Shown here: in pieces, positions 24,902 through 31,573 of the stretch
How the letters are laid out: the number at the start of each line of letters is the position of its first letter
Position numbering within the stretch: position 1 is the first letter of the stretch
The notes under the pieces: generated by a model
Told to the model about the DNA's origin: nothing
The model's database searches: none
The model's input: only the letters and a program-made list of their open reading frames with translations
Position numbers and translations under genes: made by a program
NCBI GenBank assembly: GCA_018771605.1
Contig: CP076324.1
Span: 744,001-808,000 of the forward strand
Length of the DNA: 64,000 nucleotides
From: Aquificota bacterium
Lineage (GTDB): Bacteria > Aquificota > Aquificia > Aquificales > Aquificaceae
Reading direction: 5' to 3'

Positions 24902-25748
24902 CCTTTAACCTATCGGGTGCAAACATCTTTGCTACGCCGGAGAGCATTATGTAGCCCCTCTTGGAAACACCTATGGGGAGCTCCGCCGGTATGCCAGCAT
25001 ATTGCTTTGTCTCCCACAGACCTATGCGTGGGAAGTCATACTCGGTGCATCCAAAGCAAGGAGTTCCCGCCCTTGTCTTTGAATTAACACCGTTCCAAAG
25101 GATTTGATTGCAAGAACTGTAGCTAAGGGGCCCTCTACAGCCAAAGTGATAAAAAAGGCATCCCTTTTTTGAACCAAGCTCCTCGGCCTCCACCTTCCAT
25201 TCAAAGTATTCGTTCCTTGTGCATCCCCAATGGGTAAGGGAGGAGTAAAAGGCAAGGGGCCTGCCCCATTGGTCAAGCTCCGGCCTTATGCCCTCCGCAA
25301 GCATAAGCATGGTCGTCGCTATCCATTCTGGGTGGGCCGGACACCCAGAGAGGTTAATAACGGGCAAGCCTCCCTTTGAGAGGAAATCACCGCCCAAAAG
25401 GCCACCCCTTTCCTTAAACCTATAAGAAAGGCCACAGATATTTTGGTCCGAAAGGGCTGGTATGTTGCCATACACGGCGCAGTTGCCAACGGCCATAACA
25501 AAAAGGGCCCTCTGGCATAGCCTTTTTATCTCCTCATCATCACACCTTACCGCACCCTCAAGCACCAAAAGGTCTATGTCTTCTCCTGTCTCAAGAACTC
25601 TTTCTATTACTCTATCTTGGGCTTCCAAAGAAAGGGAAGGATGGTATATAAAGTCCACACTCTTTAAAAGGCTTTCCCAGTTTTCATAGTTGAGGAAGGA
25701 ATGTGTGTTGCCACAGCAAGACAATCTCTGTATCCACAAAACTCTCAT
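24891..25748 (-). CDS. Cytosolic [NiFe] hydrogenase small subunit (group 2-like)
   Basis: 285 residues with no Tat signal and no membrane tail, so cytoplasmic. The proximal-cluster entry reads RLSCCGNTHSFLN, with an Asn where CxxC would place the second Cys; this resembles the SGNT-type motif of cyanobacterial-type uptake enzymes. Other ligands are VGNCAVYGNIP, LSGCPAHPEW, THWGCTRN, KGCLFYHFGCRGP, SSCNQILWN and CFGCTEYDF. No kinase or transcription factor gene is adjacent, so sensing is unproven. The 5' end overlaps the hypB stop by 4 bases. Confidence 0.9.
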   Translation of the reverse strand: MRVLWIQRLSCCGNTHSFLNYENWESLLKSVDFIYHPSLSLEAQDRVIERVLETGEDIDLLVLEGAVRCDDEEIKRLCQRALFVMAVGNCAVYGNIPALSDQNICGLSYRFKERGGLLGGDFLSKGGLPVINLSGCPAHPEWIATTMLMLAEGIRPELDQWGRPLAFYSSLTHWGCTRNEYFEWKVEAEELGSKKGCLFYHFGCRGPLSYSSCNQILWNGVNSKTRAGTPCFGCTEYDFPRIGLWETKQYAGIPAELPIGVSKRGYIMLSGVAKMFAPDRLKDEG

Positions 25749-26455
25749 ACCAAAGCCCTCTTATAGGCCCTTACCTTAAACCTTATATAATCCAGCCAGT
25801 CTTCCATGCCCTCTCCCGTCTTTGCAGAAAGCCTTATTATGTCCATATGGGGGTTTACCTTCCTTGCGGAGTTTATAGCCCTTTCTATGCTAAAGTCCAC
25901 AAAGGGAAGGAGGTCTATCTTTGTTATAACCATAAGCTGTGCGCCTTTGAACATAACCGGGTACTTCTCGGGCTTGTCATCACCCTCCACCACGGAGAGG
26001 AGGACCACGTTCATGTGAGCCCCCACATCGTAGCTTGCTGGGCATACAAGGTTTCCCACATTTTCTATAAAGACAAGGTCAAGCTCCTCAAGGGGAAGGT
26101 CATGTATGCCCTTATGCACCATGAAGGCGTCAAGGTGGCAGGCAGAGCCGGTGCTTATCTGAACCGCTGGCGCACCCTTGGCCCTTATCCTCTGAGCATC
26201 CCTGTCCGTTTCCAAGTCCCCCTCTATAACACCTATCCTTAAATCCTTCATAAGCTCTATGGTCCTCTCTAAAAGGCTTGTTTTCCCGGCACCCGGTGAG
26301 GACATGAGGTTTATGGCAAAGACGCCATGCTCTTCAAAGTGCTTTCTATTTTCCTCCGCCTGATGGTCGTTCTTTTCAAGGACCTTTTTAAAGATGGCAA
26401 CTTCTTTGTGTGTATCCTCCTTATGGTTTATGGAGCATCCGCACTCCTCACACAT
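25745..26455 (-). CDS. hypB: Hydrogenase nickel incorporation GTPase HypB
   Basis: About 236 residues from the ATG at 26455. GGAGGTGG lies just upstream and overlaps the alternative GTG at 26461, so ATG is preferred. An N-terminal CEECGC high-affinity metal site is followed by a G domain with Walker A SSPGAGKTSLLE, EGDLETDRD, IENVGNLVCPA and NKID-equivalent ITKIDLLP. HypB uses GTP hydrolysis to load Ni2+ with HypA. There is no polyhistidine stretch beyond a single INHKED. It is the first gene of the operon that runs to hypF, with a palindromic operator in its leader. Confidence 0.96.
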   Translation of the reverse strand: MCEECGCSINHKEDTHKEVAIFKKVLEKNDHQAEENRKHFEEHGVFAINLMSSPGAGKTSLLERTIELMKDLRIGVIEGDLETDRDAQRIRAKGAPAVQISTGSACHLDAFMVHKGIHDLPLEELDLVFIENVGNLVCPASYDVGAHMNVVLLSVVEGDDKPEKYPVMFKGAQLMVITKIDLLPFVDFSIERAINSARKVNPHMDIIRLSAKTGEGMEDWLDYIRFKVRAYKRALV

Positions 26456-26465
26456 GGCCACCTCC

Positions 26466-26479
26466 TGAATAATTATTCA
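26466..26479. promoter_or_regulatory. Palindromic operator, copy 3 (hypB operon), perfect palindrome
   Basis: TGAATAATTATTCA is fully self-complementary. It lies between the hypB -10 box and the ribosome-binding site, at about +1 to +15 of the predicted transcript. Confidence 0.7.
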
Positions 26480-26487
26480 CCTAAATT

Positions 26488-26515
26488 AATATAGGCTACT
26501 ACCTCCTTTTTGCAA
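26488..26515 (-). promoter_or_regulatory. Probable promoter of the hypB operon
   Basis: On the minus strand, TTGCAA (26515-26510), a 16-base spacer and TATATT (26493-26488), placed directly upstream of operator copy 3. Confidence 0.5.
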
Positions 26516-26564
26516 GCCACGTGCAAAAAAATATTTGAGACAAAAGATAGGGCTTAGTGCTTTT

Positions 26565-26621
26565 TACCCCCCGGAGAAGGGGGGTAGGAGGAGGTGAGCC
26601 ATGGGGGATCGCTGGGATTAG
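26565..26621 (+). other. GC-rich hairpin plus six-codon mini-ORF upstream of dapF
   Basis: TACCCCCC (26565-26572), loop GGAGAA, GGGGGGTA (26579-26586): an 8-bp perfect stem with a GNRA-like loop. It is followed by AGGAGGAGGTGAGCC and an ATG at 26601 opening only MGDRWD before TAG (26619-26621). It is not followed by a T-run on either strand, so it is not a standard terminator. It may be a leader element, a relic of a repeat or a small RNA. Confidence 0.4.
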
Positions 26622-26623
26622 AG

Positions 26624-26629
26624 TATAAT
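26624..26629 (+). promoter_or_regulatory. -10 box of dapF (leaderless arrangement)
   Basis: Perfect TATAAT, 8 bases before the dapF ATG. No good -35 at the expected distance. Confidence 0.5.
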
Positions 26630-26637
26630 AATATAGC

Positions 26638-27483
26638 ATGGAATTTGCAAAATTGCAAGGGTCCGGAAACGATTTTATAGTAATAGACAACAGGGATGGA
26701 AAGGTAGATAAGTTAATTGAAAAGCTTGGCATTTCAATAAAAGACTTTGTAGTAAGGCTTTGTGCTTTCCATACGGGCATAGGTGCGGACGGTTTAATAC
26801 TCATAGAAAACCCAGAAAACAAAGAAAACCATTTTAAGTGGAAGTTCTTCAACTCCGATGGCTCTGTGGCGGAGATGTGTGGCAATGGTTCAAGGTGTGC
26901 GGTGAGGTTTGCCTACGAAAAGGGTATAGTTGGAGAGGAGGTAAGGTTTGAAACCTTAGCTGGGCTTATAAGAGCTTGGGTGCTTGAAGGAGGGAGAAGG
27001 GTAAAGGTGCAACTTACCAAGCCCTTTGGCTACAAGGATGTAGCCCTTGAGGTGGACGGGCAAAGGATAGAGGGAAGCTTTATAAACACGGGCGTGCCAC
27101 ATTTTGTGGCGGTTGTGCAGAACTTGGATAGCTTGGATGTTAAAAAGCTTGGAAGGGCCATAAGGTTTCACAAGGAGTTTGAACCAAAGGGAACCAACGT
27201 AAACTTTATAGAACCTATAAGTGAGATGGCCATAAGGATAAGGACCTACGAGCGTGGTGTGGAGGCCGAAACACTTGCCTGCGGGACTGGCGCCACAGCC
27301 AGCGCCATAGTGGCCTACAAAAAGGGCCTTGTGAAAGAAAGGCCTGTGGAAGTTTATACAAAGAGTGGCGAACTATTGAGGATAGACTTTGACCAAGGCT
27401 TTGAAGAGGTCTTCCTTGAAGGTGGTGTTTGTAAGGTTTTTGAAGGCATTTTTACAGAAGAGGCCCTTCTTTGTATGAGATAG
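26638..27483 (+). CDS. dapF: Diaminopimelate epimerase
   Basis: 281 residues. It converts LL- to meso-diaminopimelate for lysine and peptidoglycan synthesis in the cytoplasm. The two catalytic cysteines are visible: Cys81 in MCGNGSRC and Cys215 in LACGTGATAS. The N-terminus MEFAKLQGSGNDFIVID is the conserved start of the family, which confirms the ATG even though no Shine-Dalgarno exists. The length is normal. ispH follows after 39 bases with its own -10 box. Confidence 0.97.
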   Translation: MEFAKLQGSGNDFIVIDNRDGKVDKLIEKLGISIKDFVVRLCAFHTGIGADGLILIENPENKENHFKWKFFNSDGSVAEMCGNGSRCAVRFAYEKGIVGEEVRFETLAGLIRAWVLEGGRRVKVQLTKPFGYKDVALEVDGQRIEGSFINTGVPHFVAVVQNLDSLDVKKLGRAIRFHKEFEPKGTNVNFIEPISEMAIRIRTYERGVEAETLACGTGATASAIVAYKKGLVKERPVEVYTKSGELLRIDFDQGFEEVFLEGGVCKVFEGIFTEEALLCMR

Positions 27484-27510
27484 CTCAAGGTCAATAGACT
27501 TTAAAGGTTC

Positions 27511-27516
27511 TATAAT
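27511..27516 (+). promoter_or_regulatory. -10 box of ispH (leaderless arrangement)
   Basis: Perfect TATAAT ending 6 bases before the ispH ATG; no ribosome-binding site is possible in between. Confidence 0.5.
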
Positions 27517-27522
27517 CTTCCT

Positions 27523-28374
27523 ATGCCTGAGATAATAATAGCGGAACATGCGGGCTTTTGCTTTGGAGTAAAAAGGGCCATAAGCCTTGCGGAAGAAGCC
27601 CTAAGGGATGGTCAAAAGGTCTTTAGCATGGGTCCCCTCATACACAACCCACAGGAGGTGAAAAGGCTTGAGGAGAAGGGCCTTGTGCTTCTCAAAGACG
27701 AGAACCATCTAAAAGAGGGCCATAGGGTGCTTATCCGTTCCCATGGCATTCCACCCCAAAAGGAAAGGGAACTCCTTTCAAAAGGTGTGAAAATAATTGA
27801 TGCCACATGTCCCTACGTCAAGGCGGTGCATTCTGCAGTTATAAGGCTTTGCCAAGAGGGCTACTTTGTGGTTTTGGTAGGAGAGAAGAACCATCCCGAG
27901 GTGATAGGCACCCTTGGGTATTTGCAAGAGTGCGGCGGCAAAGGAATAGTGGTAGAGAACAAAGAGGACCTCAAGGAAGCTCTTGGAAAGGAAAGGGTGG
28001 GCGTGGTGGCCCAAACCACCCAAAAGGAGCAGTTTTTCAAAGAAGTGGTGGGAGAGCTTGCCCTGTGGGTAAAGGAATTAAAAGTAATAAATACCATATG
28101 CAACGCTACATCCGAAAGGCAGGAGGATGTTTATAGCCTTGCGCCCAGGGTGGATGTGATGGTCATAATAGGCGGTAAAAACAGTGGAAACACAAGAAGG
28201 CTTTATGAGATAGCCAAAAGCCTAAACCCCAACAGCTACCATGTGGAAACCGCAGAAGAGCTAAAAGAGGAGTGGTTCAAAGGCGCCCAAAGGGTAGGCA
28301 TAACGGCAGGTGCCTCTACCCCCGATTGGATAATAAGGGAGGTGGTGGAAAGGATAAGGGCTTTGACTGTATAA
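27523..28374 (+). CDS. ispH: 4-hydroxy-3-methylbut-2-enyl diphosphate reductase
   Basis: 283 residues. The last enzyme of the MEP isoprenoid pathway; it reduces HMBPP to IPP/DMAPP with a [4Fe-4S] cluster. Cluster cysteines are Cys13 (AGFCFG), one in DATCPYVK (about 95) and one in NTICNAT (about 190). SHGIPP and GGKNSGNT are also conserved. The terminal TAA lies inside a 23-bp sequence that is repeated 236 bases downstream on the far side of a palindromic element. Confidence 0.97.
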   Translation: MPEIIIAEHAGFCFGVKRAISLAEEALRDGQKVFSMGPLIHNPQEVKRLEEKGLVLLKDENHLKEGHRVLIRSHGIPPQKERELLSKGVKIIDATCPYVKAVHSAVIRLCQEGYFVVLVGEKNHPEVIGTLGYLQECGGKGIVVENKEDLKEALGKERVGVVAQTTQKEQFFKEVVGELALWVKELKVINTICNATSERQEDVYSLAPRVDVMVIIGGKNSGNTRRLYEIAKSLNPNSYHVETAEELKEEWFKGAQRVGITAGASTPDWIIREVVERIRALTV

Positions 28375-28384
28375 TTAAATCTAT
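28362..28384 (+). repeat. 23-bp direct repeat, left copy (candidate target-site duplication)
   Basis: TTTGACTGTATAATTAAAT followed by CTAT; identical to 28598-28620. It contains the ispH stop codon (TAA of GTA-TAA) and a TATAAT. Confidence 0.8.
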
Positions 28385-28597
28385 ACGTGGGGTGAGAAAT
28401 TCATCCTTTGTAGTGGCAGGTTTTAAACCTGCCAAATTATAAAACATCAGGCGGGTTCAAGACCCGCCACTACTTTTGGATTTTTTATTAGTAGTTGCAC
28501 GGCATGCCGTGCTTCTACATTTCTTGTCTCATTTATTTTTTGCAAGAAGGTATGATGGTATCCCAGCTTCTTAATTAATTTCTCACCCGGCGTGTGT
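28385..28597 (+). mobile_element. Non-coding palindromic MITE-like element, 213 bp
   Basis: The left end is ACGTGGGGTGAGAAATT. The right end, read on the minus strand, is ACGCCGGGTGAGAAATT (15 of 17 identical) preceded by ACAC. The interior holds three nested palindromes. The first is GGCAGGTTT-T-AAACCTGCC (28415-28433). The second is GGCGGGT-TCAAG-ACCCGCC (28450-28468). These two are joined by GTAGTGGC/GCCACTAC. The third is the perfect GCACGGCATGCCGTGC (28497-28512) flanked by GTAG/CTAC. There is no ORF. It is bordered by 23-bp direct repeats, and partial relatives occur near 40879 and 42024. Confidence 0.7.
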
Positions 28598-28620
28598 TTT
28601 GACTGTATAATTAAATCTAT
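28598..28620 (+). repeat. 23-bp direct repeat, right copy (candidate target-site duplication)
   Basis: Identical to 28362-28384. This copy supplies the -10 box and the first two bases of the start codon of the thioredoxin-fold gene. Confidence 0.8.
28606..28611 (+). promoter_or_regulatory. -10 box of the thioredoxin-fold gene (leaderless arrangement)
   Basis: TATAAT ending 7 bases before the ATG at 28619, inside the right 23-bp repeat. Confidence 0.5.
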
Positions 28621-29116
28621 GAGATGGTTTTTCTTTTTGCTTTTTGTTTTTAGCTTTTCCTTTTCACAAGACCTCTACACAGAGTTTATAAAATCCCAAG
28701 TAAAAGAGATACCCCTAAACAAGGCCATAGTGGTAGGGAAGGGAAAAAATGAACTCATCAGCTTTATAAACCCCGACTGCGGGCATTGTAGGAAGGAGTG
28801 GAAGGCCCTAAGGCCCCATTTGGACAAGGTCAAGATATACGTGTTTTTACTGCCCTTTAAAACCTTTCCGGAGAGCTATGCAAAGTCCAACTACATAGCC
28901 TGTTCAAAGGACAAGTTAAAGGCCCTTGATGAGGTCCTCTCTGGAAAGTTTGACGGAAGGCCTCCCCTTGTAAAAGACTGCCCTCTTGTGCAAGAACACA
29001 TAAAGGTGGCGGAAAAGTTAAACGTGCAAGGCACGCCCTACAACATAATCCTTAAAAATTACAAGGTAATAGAAGGCTATAGCCCAGCCCTTCTTAAAGA
29101 GCTTGGTATTCAATGA
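28619..29116 (+). CDS. Periplasmic thioredoxin-fold disulfide protein (DsbC/DsbG/DsbA-like)
   Basis: 165 residues from the ATG at 28619. An upstream in-frame GTG at 28592 would begin inside the mobile element and spoil the signal peptide, so it is rejected. The signal peptide is MRWFFFLLFVFSFSFSQ. The catalytic CGHC sits in NPDCGHCRKEW near residues 55-62, with a cis-Pro in VQGTPYNI (about 140). It lacks the DsbC dimerisation domain. It probably oxidises or isomerises disulfides in exported proteins. The stop overlaps the next gene by 4 bases. Confidence 0.85.
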   Translation: MRWFFFLLFVFSFSFSQDLYTEFIKSQVKEIPLNKAIVVGKGKNELISFINPDCGHCRKEWKALRPHLDKVKIYVFLLPFKTFPESYAKSNYIACSKDKLKALDEVLSGKFDGRPPLVKDCPLVQEHIKVAEKLNVQGTPYNIILKNYKVIEGYSPALLKELGIQ

Positions 29117-29643
29117 TAGTGGTTGTAATGGGCCTTTCTGGTTCTGGTAAGTCCTTTTTGGCAAGCCTTTTACACGAAGAGTTCGGTTTTGAATGGATAA
29201 GGAGCGACCAGGTAAGGAAGGAGCTGGCGGGTATAGAAGCAAGCCAAAGGGTAAAGGTACCCTACGGGGAAGGTATATACTCTCAAGAGTGGACTCAAAG
29301 GGTCTATAAGGAGATGGTAAGAAGGGCAAAGGAGAAGGCAGAGGAGGGAAAGGATGTGGTCTTGGATGCCACCTTTCTTGAAGAGTGGCAAAGGAGCTTG
29401 GTAAAAGAGGAGTTCAAAGATGCTCTTTTTCTTTTGGCCTTTGCCCAAGAGGAGGAGATAATAAGGAGGTTAAAAAGCAGGAAAGATATATCTGATGCGG
29501 ACATAGAGGTTTATCTAAAACAAAAGGAGAGGTTTGTGCCACCAGCGTATGCCATCCCAATAGATACTCAAAGGTCCAAGGAGGAGCTTAAGGCTGTCCT
29601 GCTGGAGCTACTCCAAGGTTATGGATGGAAAGGCACTCAATAG
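29113..29643 (+). CDS. P-loop kinase-like ATPase (AAA_33 type)
   Basis: 176 residues. Walker A is GLSGSGKSFL (8-17). A conserved SDQVRKELAG and VVLDATFLEEWQR resemble the AAA_33 / zeta-toxin-like small-molecule kinase group. The substrate is unknown. It is translationally coupled to the thioredoxin-fold gene (ATGA). Its last 56 bases overlap the convergent protease gene. There is no antitoxin neighbour, so a toxin role is not supported. Confidence 0.8.
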   Translation: MIVVVMGLSGSGKSFLASLLHEEFGFEWIRSDQVRKELAGIEASQRVKVPYGEGIYSQEWTQRVYKEMVRRAKEKAEEGKDVVLDATFLEEWQRSLVKEEFKDALFLLAFAQEEEIIRRLKSRKDISDADIEVYLKQKERFVPPAYAIPIDTQRSKEELKAVLLELLQGYGWKGTQ

Positions 29644-30697
29644 ACTTATTTAAAAAATCGCCATTGGTCAGCTTACAATCTGGGCTCAATCCCTTATCGC
29701 TGGTTATAGTTTCTCCACTTGGTAGTTTCATCTCAAAAGTGACAAGCCTTAGGACATGACCGCAAGGGTCAAGAGGGTATAAATTGCTTCCCACATACTT
29801 TCCAACTGTGTTTTCTCCAACTATAATAGCTTTTGCGTGTCTTTTCAAAAGCACGGCCACAAGCTCGGCAGCGGAAGCAGTTTGCTTGCTAACCAAAATA
29901 ACCATAGGCTTGTTTAATCCTTCCTTGTTTTTAAACTGGTATACACCGAAGTTTCTATCCCTACCCTCCAAATAGAACATCACACCCTCTCCACCAACCA
30001 GCATATCCACTATACCCTTTGCTACGGAAATTAGACCACCACCGTTGTCTCTAAGGTCCAAAAGTAATACATCAAAACCCTCTTGTTTTAATTCTTCCAA
30101 GGCCTTTTCAAAGGCTCCAAGGGCAGGCTGGGTAAAGTTATTTATCTTTACATAGCCCACCCTAAGCTCCCCATACCTTAATACCTTTACATCCTCCACA
30201 ACAGGAACTTCAAACTCTCCCTTTACCACTTCAACTTCTTTAAAAAATCCCTCCCTTATAAGCTCAACCTTTATGATTTCACCCCTCTTTGCCTCTGTTA
30301 AAACCTTTCTCCATAGGCTTTTGTCCATAACACCGTTAATGGAAATGATAAGGTCTCCCTCCTTTATGCCGTATTTTTCCGCCGGCGAGTTTTTAAAAAC
30401 TCTAACCACATATCCTTTATCATCCCATCTTATACCCAAGCCCAGCATCTTGGAAGAGGAATACCATAGCCTTTCATCCTCTTGCTTTGTTATGGCACTC
30501 CAACGGTCTCCTATCTTCCTTAGGTATTGGATTAGCTCCTGCTCATCCTTCCACTGTATGTCTTTTATTTTGTCCCACCAAAGATAGTGTCTTTCCATCA
30601 AAGATTTTATGTTTTTTAAAAGCTCTTCCTTTGGGCAGTCCTCCCCTCCCAAGGCTACACGAAAGAGTAAAAGGATAAGGATAAGGGGCGCACCCAT
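29588..30697 (-). CDS. S41 C-terminal processing peptidase with PDZ domain
   Basis: 369 residues from the ATG at 30697, chosen because it begins the signal peptide MGAPLILILLLFRVALG; the longer reading adds 29 unlikely residues. A helical N-terminus (to about 70) is followed by a PDZ domain (LGIRWDDKGYVVRVFKNSPAEKYGIKEGDLIISINGV) and the S41 core with LRDNGGG, the catalytic Ser in SKQTASAAELVA and Lys in GENTVGK. It presumably trims periplasmic proteins. It has a single substrate-facing PDZ, as in Ctp proteases. Confidence 0.9.
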   Translation of the reverse strand: MGAPLILILLLFRVALGGEDCPKEELLKNIKSLMERHYLWWDKIKDIQWKDEQELIQYLRKIGDRWSAITKQEDERLWYSSSKMLGLGIRWDDKGYVVRVFKNSPAEKYGIKEGDLIISINGVMDKSLWRKVLTEAKRGEIIKVELIREGFFKEVEVVKGEFEVPVVEDVKVLRYGELRVGYVKINNFTQPALGAFEKALEELKQEGFDVLLLDLRDNGGGLISVAKGIVDMLVGGEGVMFYLEGRDRNFGVYQFKNKEGLNKPMVILVSKQTASAAELVAVLLKRHAKAIIVGENTVGKYVGSNLYPLDPCGHVLRLVTFEMKLPSGETITSDKGLSPDCKLTNGDFLNKSIECLSIHNLGVAPAGQP

Positions 30698-30709
30698 AAA
30701 CGTATAAAA

Positions 30710-30715
30710 ATTATA
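30710..30715 (-). promoter_or_regulatory. -10 box of the S41 peptidase gene
   Basis: TATAAT on the minus strand, 12 bases before the ATG at 30697; very short or no leader. It lies in the 20-base gap after tadA. Confidence 0.4.
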
Positions 30716-30717
30716 CA

Positions 30718-31155
30718 CTATCGCAAGCCCTTGAAAAACTCCTTTATTAAAAGGCTTGCTTCTTCCACCGGAAAGTACTCCCACCTTACCCTGTGGTTAA
30801 AGCACTCCTCATCCAATAGGTTAAACCTACTCATAACCGCACCATATTTTTCATCAGGGGCAAAAAAGATTACTTTCTCTACCCTTGAAAGCACCAAGGC
30901 ATAAGCACACATGGGGCATGGCTCCAGACTAACATAGACCTCACAACCATAGAGGTATTTACTATCAAGAGCTTTCGTGGCCTCTCTTATGGCAAGCATC
31001 TCCGCATGAGCTGTAGGGTCCTTTAGTTCTTGTACTCTATTGTGCGCCTTTGCAACCACTTGCCCCTCTTTTACAACAACGCACCCTACTGGCACCTCCC
31101 CCTTTTGAAAGGCCTTTTTTGCCTCTTCCATACAAATCCTTACGCTGTCTTTCAC
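30718..31155 (-). CDS. tadA: tRNA-specific adenosine deaminase
   Basis: 145 residues, CDA fold. The zinc site is HAE at 50-52 and PCPMC at 80-83, with catalytic Glu52. It converts A34 to inosine in tRNA-Arg(ACG). The start overlaps the upstream JAMM gene by 4 bases. A nucleoside deaminase with another substrate is possible but less likely, given KGEVPVGCVVV and the exact TadA spacing. Confidence 0.9.
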   Translation of the reverse strand: MKDSVRICMEEAKKAFQKGEVPVGCVVVKEGQVVAKAHNRVQELKDPTAHAEMLAIREATKALDSKYLYGCEVYVSLEPCPMCAYALVLSRVEKVIFFAPDEKYGAVMSRFNLLDEECFNHRVRWEYFPVEEASLLIKEFFKGLR

Positions 31156-31571
31156 CTTCCAAATATTAAAATCTCTTCTTCTACAAACTTGCCATCAATT
31201 AGCTCCCAGCTTCTGTAAGATACCACCTTACCCTTGCTTACAGAAAGTATTATGTAGGACCAGCCTTCAAAAGCTCTATCTTGGTCAAACTGGGAAGGCC
31301 TATCGGGATGGTCTGGATGGGAGTGGTATACACCCACTATTTCAAGGCCAAACTCCTTTGCCTTCTTTTCAGCCTTTAAATAGTCCTCTGGAGCTATCTC
31401 ATACCTGTCGTGCTTCCTGTCTGGGTTTGCGTTTGGTGTTTCAAAGGCTCCAAAAACAGTCCTAAGAGGCCCTTCCACCCTTCCCAAAAGTAGCCCGCAG
31501 GTTTCATAAGGATAATCCCTTTCGGCTTGTTCTATTATTTTTCTGAGTGCAGATTCTTTTATTCTAAGCAT
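31152..31571 (-). CDS. JAMM/MPN-domain metalloprotease (Mov34/M67 family)
   Basis: 139 residues. The JAMM zinc motif is visible as VYHSHPDHPDRPSQFDQDRA (HxHx10D-type, about 80-100), with an upstream catalytic Glu (YETCGLLLG). Bacterial members cleave C-terminal extensions from sulfur-carrier proteins (ThiS/CysO-like) or act in molybdopterin or cysteine pathways. No carrier gene is adjacent, so the substrate is unknown. It lies 2 bases after asd and overlaps tadA. Confidence 0.85.
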   Translation of the reverse strand: MLRIKESALRKIIEQAERDYPYETCGLLLGRVEGPLRTVFGAFETPNANPDRKHDRYEIAPEDYLKAEKKAKEFGLEIVGVYHSHPDHPDRPSQFDQDRAFEGWSYIILSVSKGKVVSYRSWELIDGKFVEEEILIFGR

Positions 31572-31573
31572 GT

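Noticed and set aside
20003-25087. Many long ORFs on the strand opposite hypF, hypE and the second hydrogenase
   Set aside because: They are shadows of well-supported coding sequence, with no family resemblance and no ribosome-binding sites.
26565-26586. Hairpin as a bidirectional terminator between hypB and dapF
   Set aside because: The two genes are divergent, and neither side of the stem is followed by a run of T in the direction of transcription.
28385-28597. CRISPR or tRNA-like structure from the repeated palindromes
   Set aside because: There are no regularly spaced identical repeats with spacers and no cloverleaf or anticodon arm; the end structure fits a small inverted-repeat element.
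29113-29643. Zeta-type toxin
   Set aside because: There is a P-loop, but no antitoxin neighbour; the gene is coupled to a thioredoxin-fold gene and only the general kinase fold is supported.
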